Positions 48,919-59,852 of a DNA stretch of 60,000 nt are shown here, piece by piece (positions within the stretch are counted from its first letter, which is position 1; each line of letters opens with the position of its first letter). The position numbers and the translations under genes were made by a program. Below the pieces are notes generated by a model that saw only the letters and a program-made list of their open reading frames with translations, made no database searches and was not told the DNA's origin. Origin of the DNA: Takakia lepidozioides (taxonomy: Eukaryota; Streptophyta; Takakiopsida; Takakiales; Takakiaceae); the NCBI GenBank assembly GCA_030704615.1, contig CM060734.1, positions 21,950,001 through 22,010,000 on the forward strand, written 5' to 3'.

Positions 48919-49120
48919 TATTATAATAAATGTATCAACTTTGATCATTACATTTAAGAATCACATGTACTATTTATTGGTATGTACCGACAAAATTTGT
49001 AAGTGACACCATTTATTACGGTTAAAACAAGATTTTGTCCTCAACGTTCATACAACTATTTGTAATGCACCGACATCTATTTTTAAATAAACCTTCATGA
49101 GTTAGTACCTATTCTGTCAA
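48919..49120. repeat. Long direct repeat, right copy
   Basis: Partner of 47564-47765. The matching region ends near the shared GTTAGTAC motif. Both copies are also preceded by a similar GGGAAATA-rich stretch, which favours a larger tandem unit over a simple LTR pair. Confidence 0.8.
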
Positions 49121-49249
49121 ATAAATAATAACAACTTTTCATTCTGTTTTATCCAATTATTTTATTTTTCATTCATTGTTTTTAGACTCCACATCATTTT
49201 TTTCCCAAAAACGAGGATCATTTTCTTCTCTTTCTACCACAAGTTGTTT

Positions 49250-50245
49250 GCAGACAATAGAACTGTCTCTTAGTTTTGCTCTTTTACCTTTGTTTCTGTT
49301 GCTTGTTTATGTTTCTCTGTTTTTTCGGTTATTTGACAACTTTTTTTAGTTCTTCTCAGTAGTTTCATTTGTCTTTGTTCTTCAGTTTTGGTTCTCTGTT
49401 TATGATTCTTTGAAACCTCTATAAGTATGCAGAACGAGGATCATTTCCTTCACTTTCTTCTGCACGCAAGCTTTTGGTATAGATATAGAATTTATGCTCC
49501 TTGCCCTTTGTTTGTGTTTCTTCTTTGCTTCTATTGTTTGTTTATGTTTCTTTGTTCTGTCTCTTAGTTCTTCTCAGTAGCCTTCATTTGTTTTTTCCTT
49601 TCATTTTCTGTTCTTTGTTTATGTTTCTTTCTGATCTCTGTTCTTTGTATTTCTGTGTGAGTTGTTCAGCGGAATAGAACTTTCTATTTGTTCTCTCTCT
49701 TTCGTTTTGTTTTTTTTCCTCTTTGTTTGTGTTTCTTCTTTGCTTTTGTTGTTTGTTTATGTTGCTTTGTTCTTTCGGTTCTGTGGCAAAATAAATTGTC
49801 TCCTAATTCTAATTCTAAGTAGCCTTCATTTGTTTTTTTCCTTCGCTTTTTGTTCTTTGTTTATGTTTCTTTCCGATCTCTATTCTTTGTATTTCTGTGT
49901 GAGTTGTACAGCAAAATAGAACTTTCTATTCTTTCTTTCTCCTTGTTCTTTCTCTTTCGTTTTGTTTCTTTCTTCTTCGTTTGTCTTTCTTCTTTGCTTC
50001 TATTATTTGTTTACGTTGCTTTGTTCTTTCGGTTCTGTGGCAAAATAGAACTGTCTCCTAATTCTTCTGAATAGCCTTCATTTGTTTTTTCCTTTCACTT
50101 TCTGTCTTTGTTTATGTTTCTTTCTTATCTCTATTCTTTGTATTTCAATATGAGTTGCTCAACGGAATAGAATTTTCCCTTCTTTCTTTCTCTTCATTTT
50201 TTCTCTTCGTTCTTTCTCTTTTGTTTTGTTTTGTTTTCTCTTCTT
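49250..50245. repeat. 245-bp pyrimidine-rich tandem repeat
   Basis: The landmark GAGTTG(T/C)(T/A)CA(G/A)C(G/A)(G/A)AATAGAA recurs at about 49660, 49902 and 50152, giving periods of 242 and 250 bp. Each unit contains TTTATGTTGCTTTGTTCTTTC followed by GGTTCTGTGGCAAAATA and AGCCTTCATTTGTTTTTTCC. More diverged or shortened copies lie to the left, from about 49250. The plus strand is strongly T-rich and C-rich and purine-poor. Confidence 0.85.
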
Positions 50246-51190
50246 CTAACATATCATACACATTATCAGATAACTACCAAAAACACTATCTTATATTTCC
50301 AAGAAATCATCAAAATTCATTACACTGTGATTATGCCACTTTGAATGTTACATCATAATCTATAGTATATATGATATTCAAGCATGATATCAATATAGTA
50401 TATACAACTTAGATATTATAAATATTTAACTATAATCAGAATTATATATATATTAAATATAGTATAAATAAGTATATAAAAACAAAATTTTATATTACAT
50501 TAAGTAAACAAATTTAATAATAAATAGATGTATTTTAAAATCTAGCTATAACCTAACGACGTCACTACATAAATCAACTATCATTCTATCCATCAACCAG
50601 TCCATTATCATTATCATAAATCAATCATTATCAGTTCCAATCATGTGTATTTTTTACTACTACATAATTATTTATTCATATACTTTTATATTATCATTAC
50701 ATTTTTCATATTTCTAATTTAAAATTAAACATTTATATTATTTCTATAAATGAACATACTAAAATATTTATTTAAGAGAACTAATATTATTTATTATTTA
50801 TTTATTTAAACATAATGATGTATATTATATATAAGAATAAATATATTATCAATTTATATCATGCTTTCAATGTCAGATTCATCATTCCAATTTAAATCTA
50901 ATCAATTAAGTTATCTATCATATAACATCTCAAAAACTTCAAATATTTCAAATATACTATTTATATTAACGAATTTATTTTAAAATAATAATTTTAAAAT
51001 GGATATATAATAATATAATATGTATTAAATAATTAAAATATAAATCAATATATAATATAATATATACTGTATAATATTTATATTCTATCATGTTCTCAAC
51101 CTCAGATTTCATCATTTCAATAAATTCAAAATCCATTCTATCAAATTGTTTATCATATTACATTCCAAAACTCCAATTTATTTAACCTTT

Positions 51191-52179
51191 ATGGTTAATC
51201 TTAAAGGCCTTTCGGCCATAATTTTGTATGCTATAATGGATAGCTATAAGGGTTCGAATCCCTGTAACAAAAATGAAGTTATTGTGAATACCAAAGCTGC
51301 GACAAGGAATGTCGCAAGGATGTCTTGGCGCGGGGTCAATGGCCACAAGGCTACGGCAAAACCGCATCTTATGAGTACATTCTTTGCAGAGCATACCTGC
51401 CAGATTGAAGAAAAAAATTGATCTCAAAAAACCATTTAAAAAGTTGTTCTGACTCCTCTGCGTCAAAATCTTATAATTGCAGTTCATTGTCAAGAATGTG
51501 AGCAACAGCCGTACCCCCACAGATCCATTCCTTGACAATCTCACAAAAAAAGTAAGCATAATGTCCCCAGATTGAGAAAGGCCTGCGAGGGTTGTAGATT
51601 TTGCACCCATATTTTCTGCAGCCATCTAATTTCTGAGTAGCCCTGACCAACAAGAGCCACCATGCAATTGTTCCCAAGCTTCATTTTTCTTCTTTCATGG
51701 TTGACTGATGAGGGCGTTTGGCACCCTTTGGGATTTAACTCTTTTTTTCCCCTTCAATAATTTAATTATTAACAATATATTTATTTGGCTAAAAAACTGT
51801 GACATTTTGGCTAAAATATATTAGGGTTTAGCCAGAACTTGTCGACGTGGCCTTCTGTCTTGCTGAGAAAGAAAAACTTGGCACTAGCTGGTATCCTAAA
51901 GAACAGGGGACTGTAGCCCTTTTTTTAATTTTATTGCATAGGTAAGGAAAAATTAACCTTATAATTGCCATGAACTTAGGCTGAGAAACCAGACACTGCT
52001 CCGAGCTCGGAGTTCAATACGATCAAGAGAGAAGAGAGATTTCTAAAGATATCAGACTAAATGCTATCCTACATGCTACCCCTTTTCCTCTTGGGAGGAT
52101 CGAAAGAGAGCTGGGCCTTGGACTTGCCTTTCCGAAAGCTACGCCGAAGCCTCCAGTTGACCGCTGTTTCTTCTGCATC
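51191..52179. other. Gene-free interval
   Basis: Opens with a tRNA-like fragment at 51226-51266 (a small hairpin then AGGGTTCGAATCCCT) that lacks an anticodon arm. Short frames on both strands match nothing I recognise. Confidence 0.4.
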
Positions 52180-52404
52180 CAAAGGTGAGGGTCTGGCACT
52201 CCAGTTAATTTTCAATCCTGAAGCATAGCAAAAACTAGAAAGCCTATTGAGAGAAGAAGTCACGTTAGAATAAGAGCTGTTGTCCACAAAGAGAGTAGTA
52301 CCGTTATCCGCATAAAGCGACGACCTGATGGAGGATGGGACACCTGAAGGCATAGCTGGAGAATTCGGAATAACAATGCCTAGGGAGTCCTGTCTATTGT
52401 CCAT
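52180..52404 (-). pseudogene. LINE reverse-transcriptase fragment
   Basis: On the minus strand a frame contains SSLYADNGTTLFV and then RLSSFCYASGLKINW, the catalytic C motif and following helix of plant LINE reverse transcriptases. The paired Asp motif reads YADN, and no other domain of the element is intact nearby, so this is a relic. Confidence 0.65.
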
Positions 52405-53164
52405 AAGGTGCCCTAAGCCATCCGCAGCAAGCGTACTTAAACAGCTAAAGTGGCTGTTAAGAGGCGAATTTGGCGTACCACCCTTGAGAGCTCTCGATGT
52501 GATGAGATCAAAGTCAAATGGTGGAATCGCATGCCTAGTACCAGATACCCTAGAATGATTGGAAGCAAGACCGTCCAGGCTCAGTCCTGGTCACTGGGAA
52601 AAGGTAGAGGAGACTTTCAAGTCGGTACGAAGAACTGACCCTGCTAGAGGAAGCTGACTTGAGGCTGAAGTCTCTAATACCTAAGGCCGTGTCGGTATCG
52701 TGAAGAATGTCCCAACAAAACAGAGTTAGTTACCCATAAAACTTCTCTGAACTTGTTTGGATAATCTGCAGGCCCTACTTTAGCCCCAAGGCAGCAACGA
52801 GGGATTGCTCGCAGAAATGGCTGCTATGTCTTGCTCTATGCCAAGATGTAATAGAAAGGCCGTAAAAACTGGGACTCCCGAGTCCCTACTCCCTAACTCA
52901 CCGCCTCCGACTTCTCCTTGTGATCAACAGCATTACAATATAGTTTCATCGGAGTTTCAATGTCCCTTTCTTCATTTTTTTCCCTTCTGTCGAGGTTCGA
53001 AGATATTCACATGTATCCAGTACAGGCATTGTTGAGACGCTTTGCGTGTCCCCCGATCGACAAACTCTCAGAGTGTGTGATAAGGTGACAATTCTGTCTC
53101 TCTGTCTGAATGTAACATTGCCGCCACGACCAGCCCGGCATATACTTAGCATAGATCATCACAA
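52405..53164. other. Gene-free interval before Fe2OG gene
   Basis: Nothing coherent. It would contain the promoter of the Fe2OG-like gene. A TACTCCCTAACTCACCGCC-type pyrimidine-rich stretch near 52890 is unremarkable. Confidence 0.4.
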
Positions 53165-56100
53165 ATGCACAAGTTTCCTCAGTCATCGAGGACTTCTCCT
53201 TTCCTCCTTGCCTCGTCTGCTGACTGCAACGTTTATGCAGAAATGCCATCAATGAGGATGATGGGCAGTAACCTTGTAAGAGATTCAGAAGCACAGCAGA
53301 GGCAGTTGTTCTTTACCAAGCTGCTCGACGCTCTTTGGAGTCCTGCCGAAGGCACCGATGGGACGTACGCCGCAGGTGGAATCATCGCCCCCACTGAGCA
53401 GGGAGTCGTCCTGGACTCCTTACATGTCCAGGGTGTTGGCGAATTCCGCCTCCCTCTCTCGAAGGTAGACACTTCCAAGCTTCGTGGTGTTTGCGAGCAG
53501 GCGCCCTTCGGCCAAAGCTTAGCCACGGTCGTCGACACAGCCGTGCGCAGGTCCTGGCAGGTGGACGCCTCCAAAGTGAGCTTCCCAGGGGCGCCACACT
53601 TCATATCCGAGACTGCCCAGCTACTCGCTATGAAGGCGGTACGCGAGCTGGGCCTTGATGGAGCGGCCCTGCAGCTAGAAGCGCACCTGTACAAACTTCT
53701 GCTCTACGACACCGACGGCCACTTCAAGGTCCATCGTGACACGGAAAAAGAACCTGGCATGTTTGCGACGTTGGTGCTCCAGCTTCCGACGGAGGCAGGG
53801 TTCAAAGGTGGAGCATTGGTGGTGAAGCACAACAATATGAGTAAGACCTTCGATTTCTCAAAGGTCAGCTCAACGGATTTTTGCTACAAAGTTTTCTTCG
53901 CTGACTGCGAGCACGAGCTGCGCAAAGTCACGGCTGGTGCACGACTATGCCTGCCCTTCAACTTGGTAAGACGCAATACTAGCTCTGATGAGGTGTTGCA
54001 GCTAGGAGAGCTGAAGGGGTTCTCCTCCAAGTTGGGCAAGGCTGAGGCGGCATTGCAACCTTGGTTGGAAGCAGTAATGGAGGAAAATACGAACATATTC
54101 AGTGACAAGCTTGCGATTCCATAACACAAGTACACAGAAAAGAACTTGACTTTTGCGGGGCTGAAGGGCGACGACCGTATCGTGGCACAAGTGTTGAAGA
54201 ATTGCCGAGACAGCGGGAGAAAAAGGTGGCTCGATCTTCATTTGTGCATCTTGACTAAACATGAGACTGGGGCACCGGAAGTCGATTACTATGATCACTA
54301 TGATCACCATAGGTCTCGTTACCGGTACGATTCAGATTCAGATTCAGATGGTGATGACGATGAGGACGACGATGACGATGAATCTGATTCCTGTCAGCAT
54401 ACAATGGCGGAAGTCCTCGACGAAGAGATCAGTGCTAGCAATTGGGTTGGACTCGGCAACACAGCCACCTTTGCTGAATATATTGACCTTGACATGGATC
54501 TCGAAGTCGTAACTGGTGAAGATCGTAAAAACGAGCCGTTTCATGTTGATGATGGTCCGGATAAAGTCGAGTATTATGAGGAGTGTACTGGTAATGAGGG
54601 TGCGACTTTGGAGTATTGGTACCACAAGGCCATGATCGTTGTATGGCCAAAGAAGAGGATTATGTCGATTGCCTGCAAGGCGAGAATCTCAAGTGCATTG
54701 GACGTTTTGGAAAGTAAGGAAAGTCTAAATGACCCAGATCTTTGTGGAATGCTCCAAGAATTCTTGACGTATTGCCAGAACCATGGCTCATCAATTTGGC
54801 ATTTTCCTCGTCGAGAAGATAAGGCAGATCCAGTCACTTCTCGGTTGCTGAACCTCAGTCTTGGGGCGGGAAGGTGGGAAGATGTGCTGCGCGGCCTCAA
54901 ATTGTTGTTGAAGACTCGCCAGGATAGTCAGTACAACAGCAATGAACTCAAGGTAGTTGCATGGAAAGTTGGGGTCAGAAATGCCGATGTAGCAAGGAGA
55001 ATCGCAACCATTGTGCAAAGATATGGATTCGTGCGGATCAGTTGTCATGGAACTTGTGAAGGACTGTGCAGTCGCTCAAGGTGAATCCTTCACCCATCTT
55101 GCACTGGAGCTTCAGACGTTGGGATGTCTGGATGCTGCCGTCATTGTGGCCAAGAAGACATTTGAGCTTGTGTGGACAGCTTGTTCGTCTCTTAGCAAGC
55201 TTAATTCAGGAACAATCTGCGGTGTTGTAAAGATGCTCTTCTCTCTCAAGGAACTCCATAACGAGTTTGGACCAAAGATGGTGGAGCGTTTTGAGGAGAT
55301 TGATACGGAAGTCTTTTGCAGTGTGGTGACTCAAATTCATGCGAATTACACCCTACTCCTCGTAGCATCATGGATGGTGAAACTGCTGCCTCTCCGACAG
55401 AGAGTGAAGACCCAGTCGCGCTCCATTTCTTCTTACAAATCTGTCAAATGATCACCACCAGGGACTTACATCGTCGCCTTCCCTTGGAGCAATCTCACAT
55501 CCTTATCGAAAGAGAAATCAGTTGAAAGTCAGATTGTGAACCTCGTTCGTATCTTTGTCATGCTTGGCGACGAGCTATTGTTGGACAAACTCATTCAATC
55601 TCTAGTGGATCAGTCCAGACTGCACAAGCAACAACACCTTCTGAAGACGTTGCTCGACTCGGATGTGATTTGGAAGAAATTGTCGCGTGTGGCTATGGGC
55701 CGGAGTGTCATACATTCTCTTGCTAACGAACGCATTAAAATGCTTTCTGAGCATGGAAAGCCTGTCTTCACCTGGTGTCAGCCGTTTGCAGAGCTTCCAA
55801 ACCATCCAACTGTCCAAGATTTTCTTAGGGGCCCGCAGGAGAGTGTCATCTACCATGGTGTAAACAACTTACCTCATGCCAGGAATTTCGCACGCAAATA
55901 CTTCGATGGTATGTATCAAAATGGCTACAGCGCAATTGGAACAGAAGGTGGTCGGGGAACTGGAGCTTACTGTTCGATCCGAAAGAATCGCAGGGCATTT
56001 GAGTTCATGGTGGAACATTGGGAAAAAGAGCAGAAGGAGGTCAAGAATTTGAGGCTTCGACTAGGAAAACTTGGAGGTCTAGCCGCAGCACAAGGCATCC

Positions 56101-56237
56101 CAGATACTGAAAATCTGTCCCCCAATATGAATGGCCTCAAGAGGAAGAGCGTGGATACGGAGGTCGTTAATCTTACCAGACTTGAGAACATGAGGAAGTG
56201 TGCACATAGAGATGTCATTGATCTTGCTTCCCCTTGA
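53165..56237 (+). pseudogene. Fe(II)/2-oxoglutarate oxygenase-like large protein, disrupted
   Basis: A prolyl-4-hydroxylase-like Fe2OG domain fused to a long C-terminal region of unknown function. In 53165-54124 the iron ligands are visible as H190-x-D192 (HFKVHRD) and H250 (CEHEL), with the oxoglutarate Arg at 260 (TAGARLCLPF). A TAA at 54122-54124 ends this frame, yet the same frame continues for 320 codons to 55084, including an Asp-rich tract at about 54335-54385. Coding then moves to a second frame at about 55030-55451, a third at about 55375-55525, and back to the second at 55536-56237. No introns are needed to read it, only one stop and about three frameshifts. Large proteins of this plan are, as far as I recall, most common in fungi and also occur in some mosses and lycophytes. 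The start may be 53165 or the ATG at 53243. A sequencing error is an alternative to decay, but several independent lesions favour decay. Confidence 0.8.
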
Positions 56238-56382
56238 CGGCAGGAGGAAGACTGAATATAACGCACTGGATTGATCTGTCCTTTGATGAGGAGTAGTTTG
56301 CCGATGTGGTTTTAGTTGGGTTAAAGCCTGGAGCCACTGTCATTGAAGCAGGGACTTCCAAAACTAACTCGGGTTTCCTGGG

Positions 56383-56858
56383 GAGAAATGAAATGAAATG
56401 AATTTGTACTTCGTAGCGCACTGGTAAAGGGATCTCGCCGTCGTGTCACTCTCCCACAAGCTGAGAGGACGCCCTGCTACATCCCGTAGAGAACTACCTC
56501 CTCCCGCTTTTCCTACCTGCTGACCATATTGTGGCGCCCAGGTCGTAGCGCCAAAGAATAACAGGTAGGTAGTACCGGAAGACGATCAAAGGGTGATGCC
56601 TCTCGACGCAGAAGCGTCTCGCCGCAGTCCGCTACAGCCCGGTAGTAGCCCATCAACGAGGCGCTACCTAGTCAAAGAGCTTATGGGACAAAATGGAAGA
56701 AAACATGAGAGAGGAAACAAAACCAGAGGCAAAATCAGCCCAGGGAAGGTCTAAGGGTGAAAGCCTCGTGCAGGTAAGGTCTCGTGCAGGTAAGCTGCCG
56801 AGCATTTCTGATCCTCATAGTGGAAGACTTCAGTGAGTGATTGAGTTCCGCAAAATAA
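56383..56858 (-). mobile_element. LINE 3' fragment, copy C, with insertion
   Basis: Reverse-strand copy of the family at 15626-16613. It runs from the last coding bases (GTCTTCCACTATGAGGATC, near 56811-56829) through CTCATGTTTTCTTCCATTTT to the terminal ATTTCATTTCATTTC at 56383. Between 56672 and about 56420 the 3' UTR is split by about 250 bp absent from copies A and B. The insert has GTAGCGC-type sequence inverted at its two ends and an internal GGCGCC/GGTCGTAGCGCC palindrome. A short duplication, CTTACCTGCACGAG, occurs within the coding part. Confidence 0.8.
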
Positions 56859-57563
56859 GGTAGTAACACCTAAATGTGTGCATTTAGTGAGTGTGGCTTA
56901 CACAGGAGGTGCACTCAGGAGATAATGGTACCATTGGATTAGCAATACAACAACCAGGGCCTCATATGAATTACAAATTTTTTGATGCAAGTGGCCATTT
57001 CATGCGAATTATCAAAGTCTTGAATACACATTTGCCTATGTGTGTGCAGTAGACCCAACCAAAGCACACCCAAAATATATCTAATGCAAAGCATGCAACT
57101 GCCTCACTGCACAAGTGCTGCATCTAAAAGCGTGCCCTCCTTAAGCCATTCATAATTTCTCGAGCACTTGCCCATGACTTGGCAACCATTCTATAGTGGT
57201 ATTCAATGGATCAAAAGTCAAACCATTGATGGGTCTTAAAACTGACCAACAAAATCAAGTCTAGCCAAAGAGATTTGCCATGCAACGGCGGGCCTCAAAA
57301 CTAACCACTCCAAATCAACTTTGACCAAAGACATTCTCAAAGCTGACTACCTTCCAAATCCACTTTGACAAAAGAGATTCACAAAAGACATGAACGTGGG
57401 TCCCGGGCACCAATGAAACTTGAAACAACCCTTAAGTAGATCCATGGTCGTCTTGCTGCATGCAGGTGAGATCACTTAGAACCTTAAGTTCATATTACGT
57501 GGTTGCAATGGGCTCAAGTTCATATTACGTGGTTGCAGTGGGATTCTTGTCACGGCAGGGGAC
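56859..57563. other. Gene-free interval
   Basis: Low-complexity but not clearly repetitive sequence with several AACCACTCCAAATC / GACTACCTTCCAAATC-like variants near 57300-57365. It may include the 3' UTR or terminus of the pogo-like element, but no terminal inverted repeat was found. Confidence 0.35.
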
Positions 57564-59852
57564 TTAGTGGGCAGTGTCCTCGCCATGGGCCTTGGCTCGA
57601 CGCCGCTCCATGGCGATGCGTTGATTGTACCTGCATATGGGTGGAGCATTGCCGCAGCAAGGCGCCAGGTACCCGTTAGGGGAATGGGGTGATCGATCAC
57701 CTGCCGCTACACATGCCTTGGTGCTCCAAATCGCATCGAAAGCCTTCTTTTGGGCTCGCTCTTGCTGTCGGAATCGCTTCTGGGCTGCCGCCTCTTCCCG
57801 CCTAGCAACTCGTTTCATCTTGGCAGCCATTTGCTCTTCTTTCTTCCGTTCACGTGCTTGGGTAGCTATTTCTTTGAGCCTGGCCTTCTGTTCTAGTGCA
57901 GCTAAGTAGGTGTCTGAAGTCATCATAATAGATTTACTGTAATCTATGATTGGTTCATTTTCATTTCTGATCTGCCTCTGTGTGCTTGCAGGTGCTTCTG
58001 GGAGAACAAGGAACCGGGAGATGGTAGATGGACGTCCACCTGACGTCGGTGATGGCACCACAGGTACTCCTTCAGTCGTATCCACCTGACCTGACTCCTC
58101 CACGCTGCCGCCTTGAATCGGCTGTTCCTGTCATTGTCACTAGATTCTATTTCGACGAAGTAGTGGTGATTGCTGGATTGTTGTCTTGGATTGTGGCATG
58201 TGACTCTACTGCAGCTTGTGGTGGTGTTGGCATGGTCTGCTCCTGTTGTTCGGGGGCTGCGTGAATGCATTGCTAGCGCCCATCTTTCCTTCCATCGCAT
58301 GTGAATTAAGGGGCCAAATTCATGTGGATTGGAACCCCTTGGCTATGTTCTGACATGTGAGTGCAGTCTTCAAGGCCAAGCTGACCCACTGAGCAAAGTC
58401 CTCCTTCTAGGCCCCCTTTCCTTTGTGAGCCATGCTCCAAACGTCCCTGTACTTTCTGAATGCAGTTTTAAAAGGCTTGAACACGGCCACATCAAGGGGC
58501 TGCAATGCATGTAAGGTGTGAGAGGGAAGGGTGATCAGATCCAGACCTGCTGATCTAGCTTGTCTAACCACATCTATAGTGACATGTGAATTATGACCAT
58601 CAAGGATCAATAAATATTGATTTGTCACACTGACCTCATTGCCCATGGCCTTTGCTGATTCCAGGAAATGAGAAATCCACTTGCTAAATAGTATGCCAGT
58701 CATCCAAGCTTTCTTTTGCATTGCCATCGTTGCTCCTGACTCGCATCTTGCAATGTAGTTCCTACTGAAGCGTTTTCCCTTGAATATATAAAAATTGGGT
58801 ATGTGACCATCTGCTGCATTCATGCAGGTTAGTACGCTGAGCCACTCTCGTTGGTTTGGCGTAATGGAATGTACAGCTTTTGTTCCAGTTTTGGCAAGCA
58901 CCACAGCTCCACCATTCCGTCCAGCTTGGCAGCCCGATTTATCACAGTTCCAGATCCTGCAAGCATCATAGTTAAATTTGGTATAGATCAACTCTAGGTT
59001 GGTGTAGAAAGATTGAACGTTTTGAGGGCAAAGCCCTCTAGCCCCCCCAGTCTCCAGCCCTTGAGCCACCCTTAAGCTCAAATGTGGATGTCTCTTCCTG
59101 AACCATTTGACCCAACCCCAGCCCGGGATTCCTTGCTTGAATGGTGTCAATCGCTCCTGGGTTATTCCGGCAACCTTCAACCGTAATTGTGTGAGTGTAA
59201 GGGGATGCCTGATCTCCTGCATTCGTTCTATGTATTTCACCAGCTCGGCTTCTTCAGCAGCATCTAACGTGCCCTTGGTACCCCTCCGCCGTGTTGTTGT
59301 CACACCATATACATGATTTCGCAAACTAGATGCAGGTATTCCAAAAGACTTAGCGGTTGCTAGCAGGTGTTGCCCTCGATCGACCGCTGCCACGGCACCG
59401 GCAAGTGCCTGATCTGACCAGTTTCCATTTTTCCTCTTCCTTGGAGTTGCTCGTTCGGGTCGGCCACCCCAATTTCGAGCAGGTGTAGGTGCAGGTGTTG
59501 CGTTGTCATTGGAGTTGGGTGGTTCTGGTACATTATGTTCAGCCAGTGTAGATGGGATCAGATCTCGTATGTTAGTATCACCGATATTATCAAGACCTTG
59601 TCCAACATTGAATTCATGTACACCGCTCTACGGATCTTGGGCCCATTGGAAATTTTGATCACCATCTTCACTTTCAGTCTTATCATCATGTGAATGTCTA
59701 TCATTGTAGTTGTCTGAATCATGCTTTGAATCAGGCTCTGAATCGCTGGAATCACTATCTGCAAGATGAACAATGTTGCTCTCTCCATCTACCTCACTAT
59801 CAGGAAGCAACTTGAATGCCTGAGAAGGCCTGTAACTCAAGTCCATGGCCAT
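57564..59852 (-). pseudogene. Pogo-like (Tc1/mariner superfamily) transposase, multiple stops
   Basis: One reading frame runs from ATG 59852 down to 57564. Codons 1-74 are acidic (Ser/Asp-rich). A TAG lies at 59628-59630 (codon 75). A basic AT-hook-like stretch (GGRPERATPRKRKNG) follows, then a psq-type helix-turn-helix (about codons 150-185, ATAKSFGIPASSLRNHVYG), a CENP-B-like helix region with FRKRHPHLSLR, and the DDE core: D304 in WNCDKSG, D418 in LILDGHNSH, D454 in LQPLDVAVFKPFK. TAG at 58407-58409 and TGA at 58320-58322 interrupt the conserved KEDFAQWVSLAL...IWPLN end, and further stops follow to about 58130. A Lys/Glu/Arg-rich coiled coil (ARERKKEEQMAAKMKR) closes the frame. All catalytic Asp residues remain, but the stops make it non-autonomous. 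Termini were not found and may lie past the window edge. Confidence 0.87.

Larger units (their letters stand above)
46950..51190. repeat. AT-rich satellite block
   Basis: Over 4 kb of sequence far richer in A+T than its surroundings, with no credible gene. It holds, in order, AT-rich unique-looking sequence, a direct repeat, a palindromic array, the second direct repeat, a 245-bp pyrimidine-rich tandem repeat, and from about 50260 to 51180 very AT-rich DNA with only short A/T-biased words. Phe/Leu-rich open frames here are artefacts of T-rich repeats. It may be local heterochromatin; that is inference. Confidence 0.8.

Noticed and set aside
49662-50358. Phe/Leu-rich membrane-like open frames
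   Set aside because: They are translations of the T-rich 245-bp repeat and recur with its period, so they are not genes.
51226-51266. tRNA-like fragment with a D-arm-like hairpin and a T-arm motif AGGGTTCGAATCCCT
   Set aside because: No anticodon arm and no matching acceptor stem, so it cannot be a tRNA gene. It may be a relic or chance.
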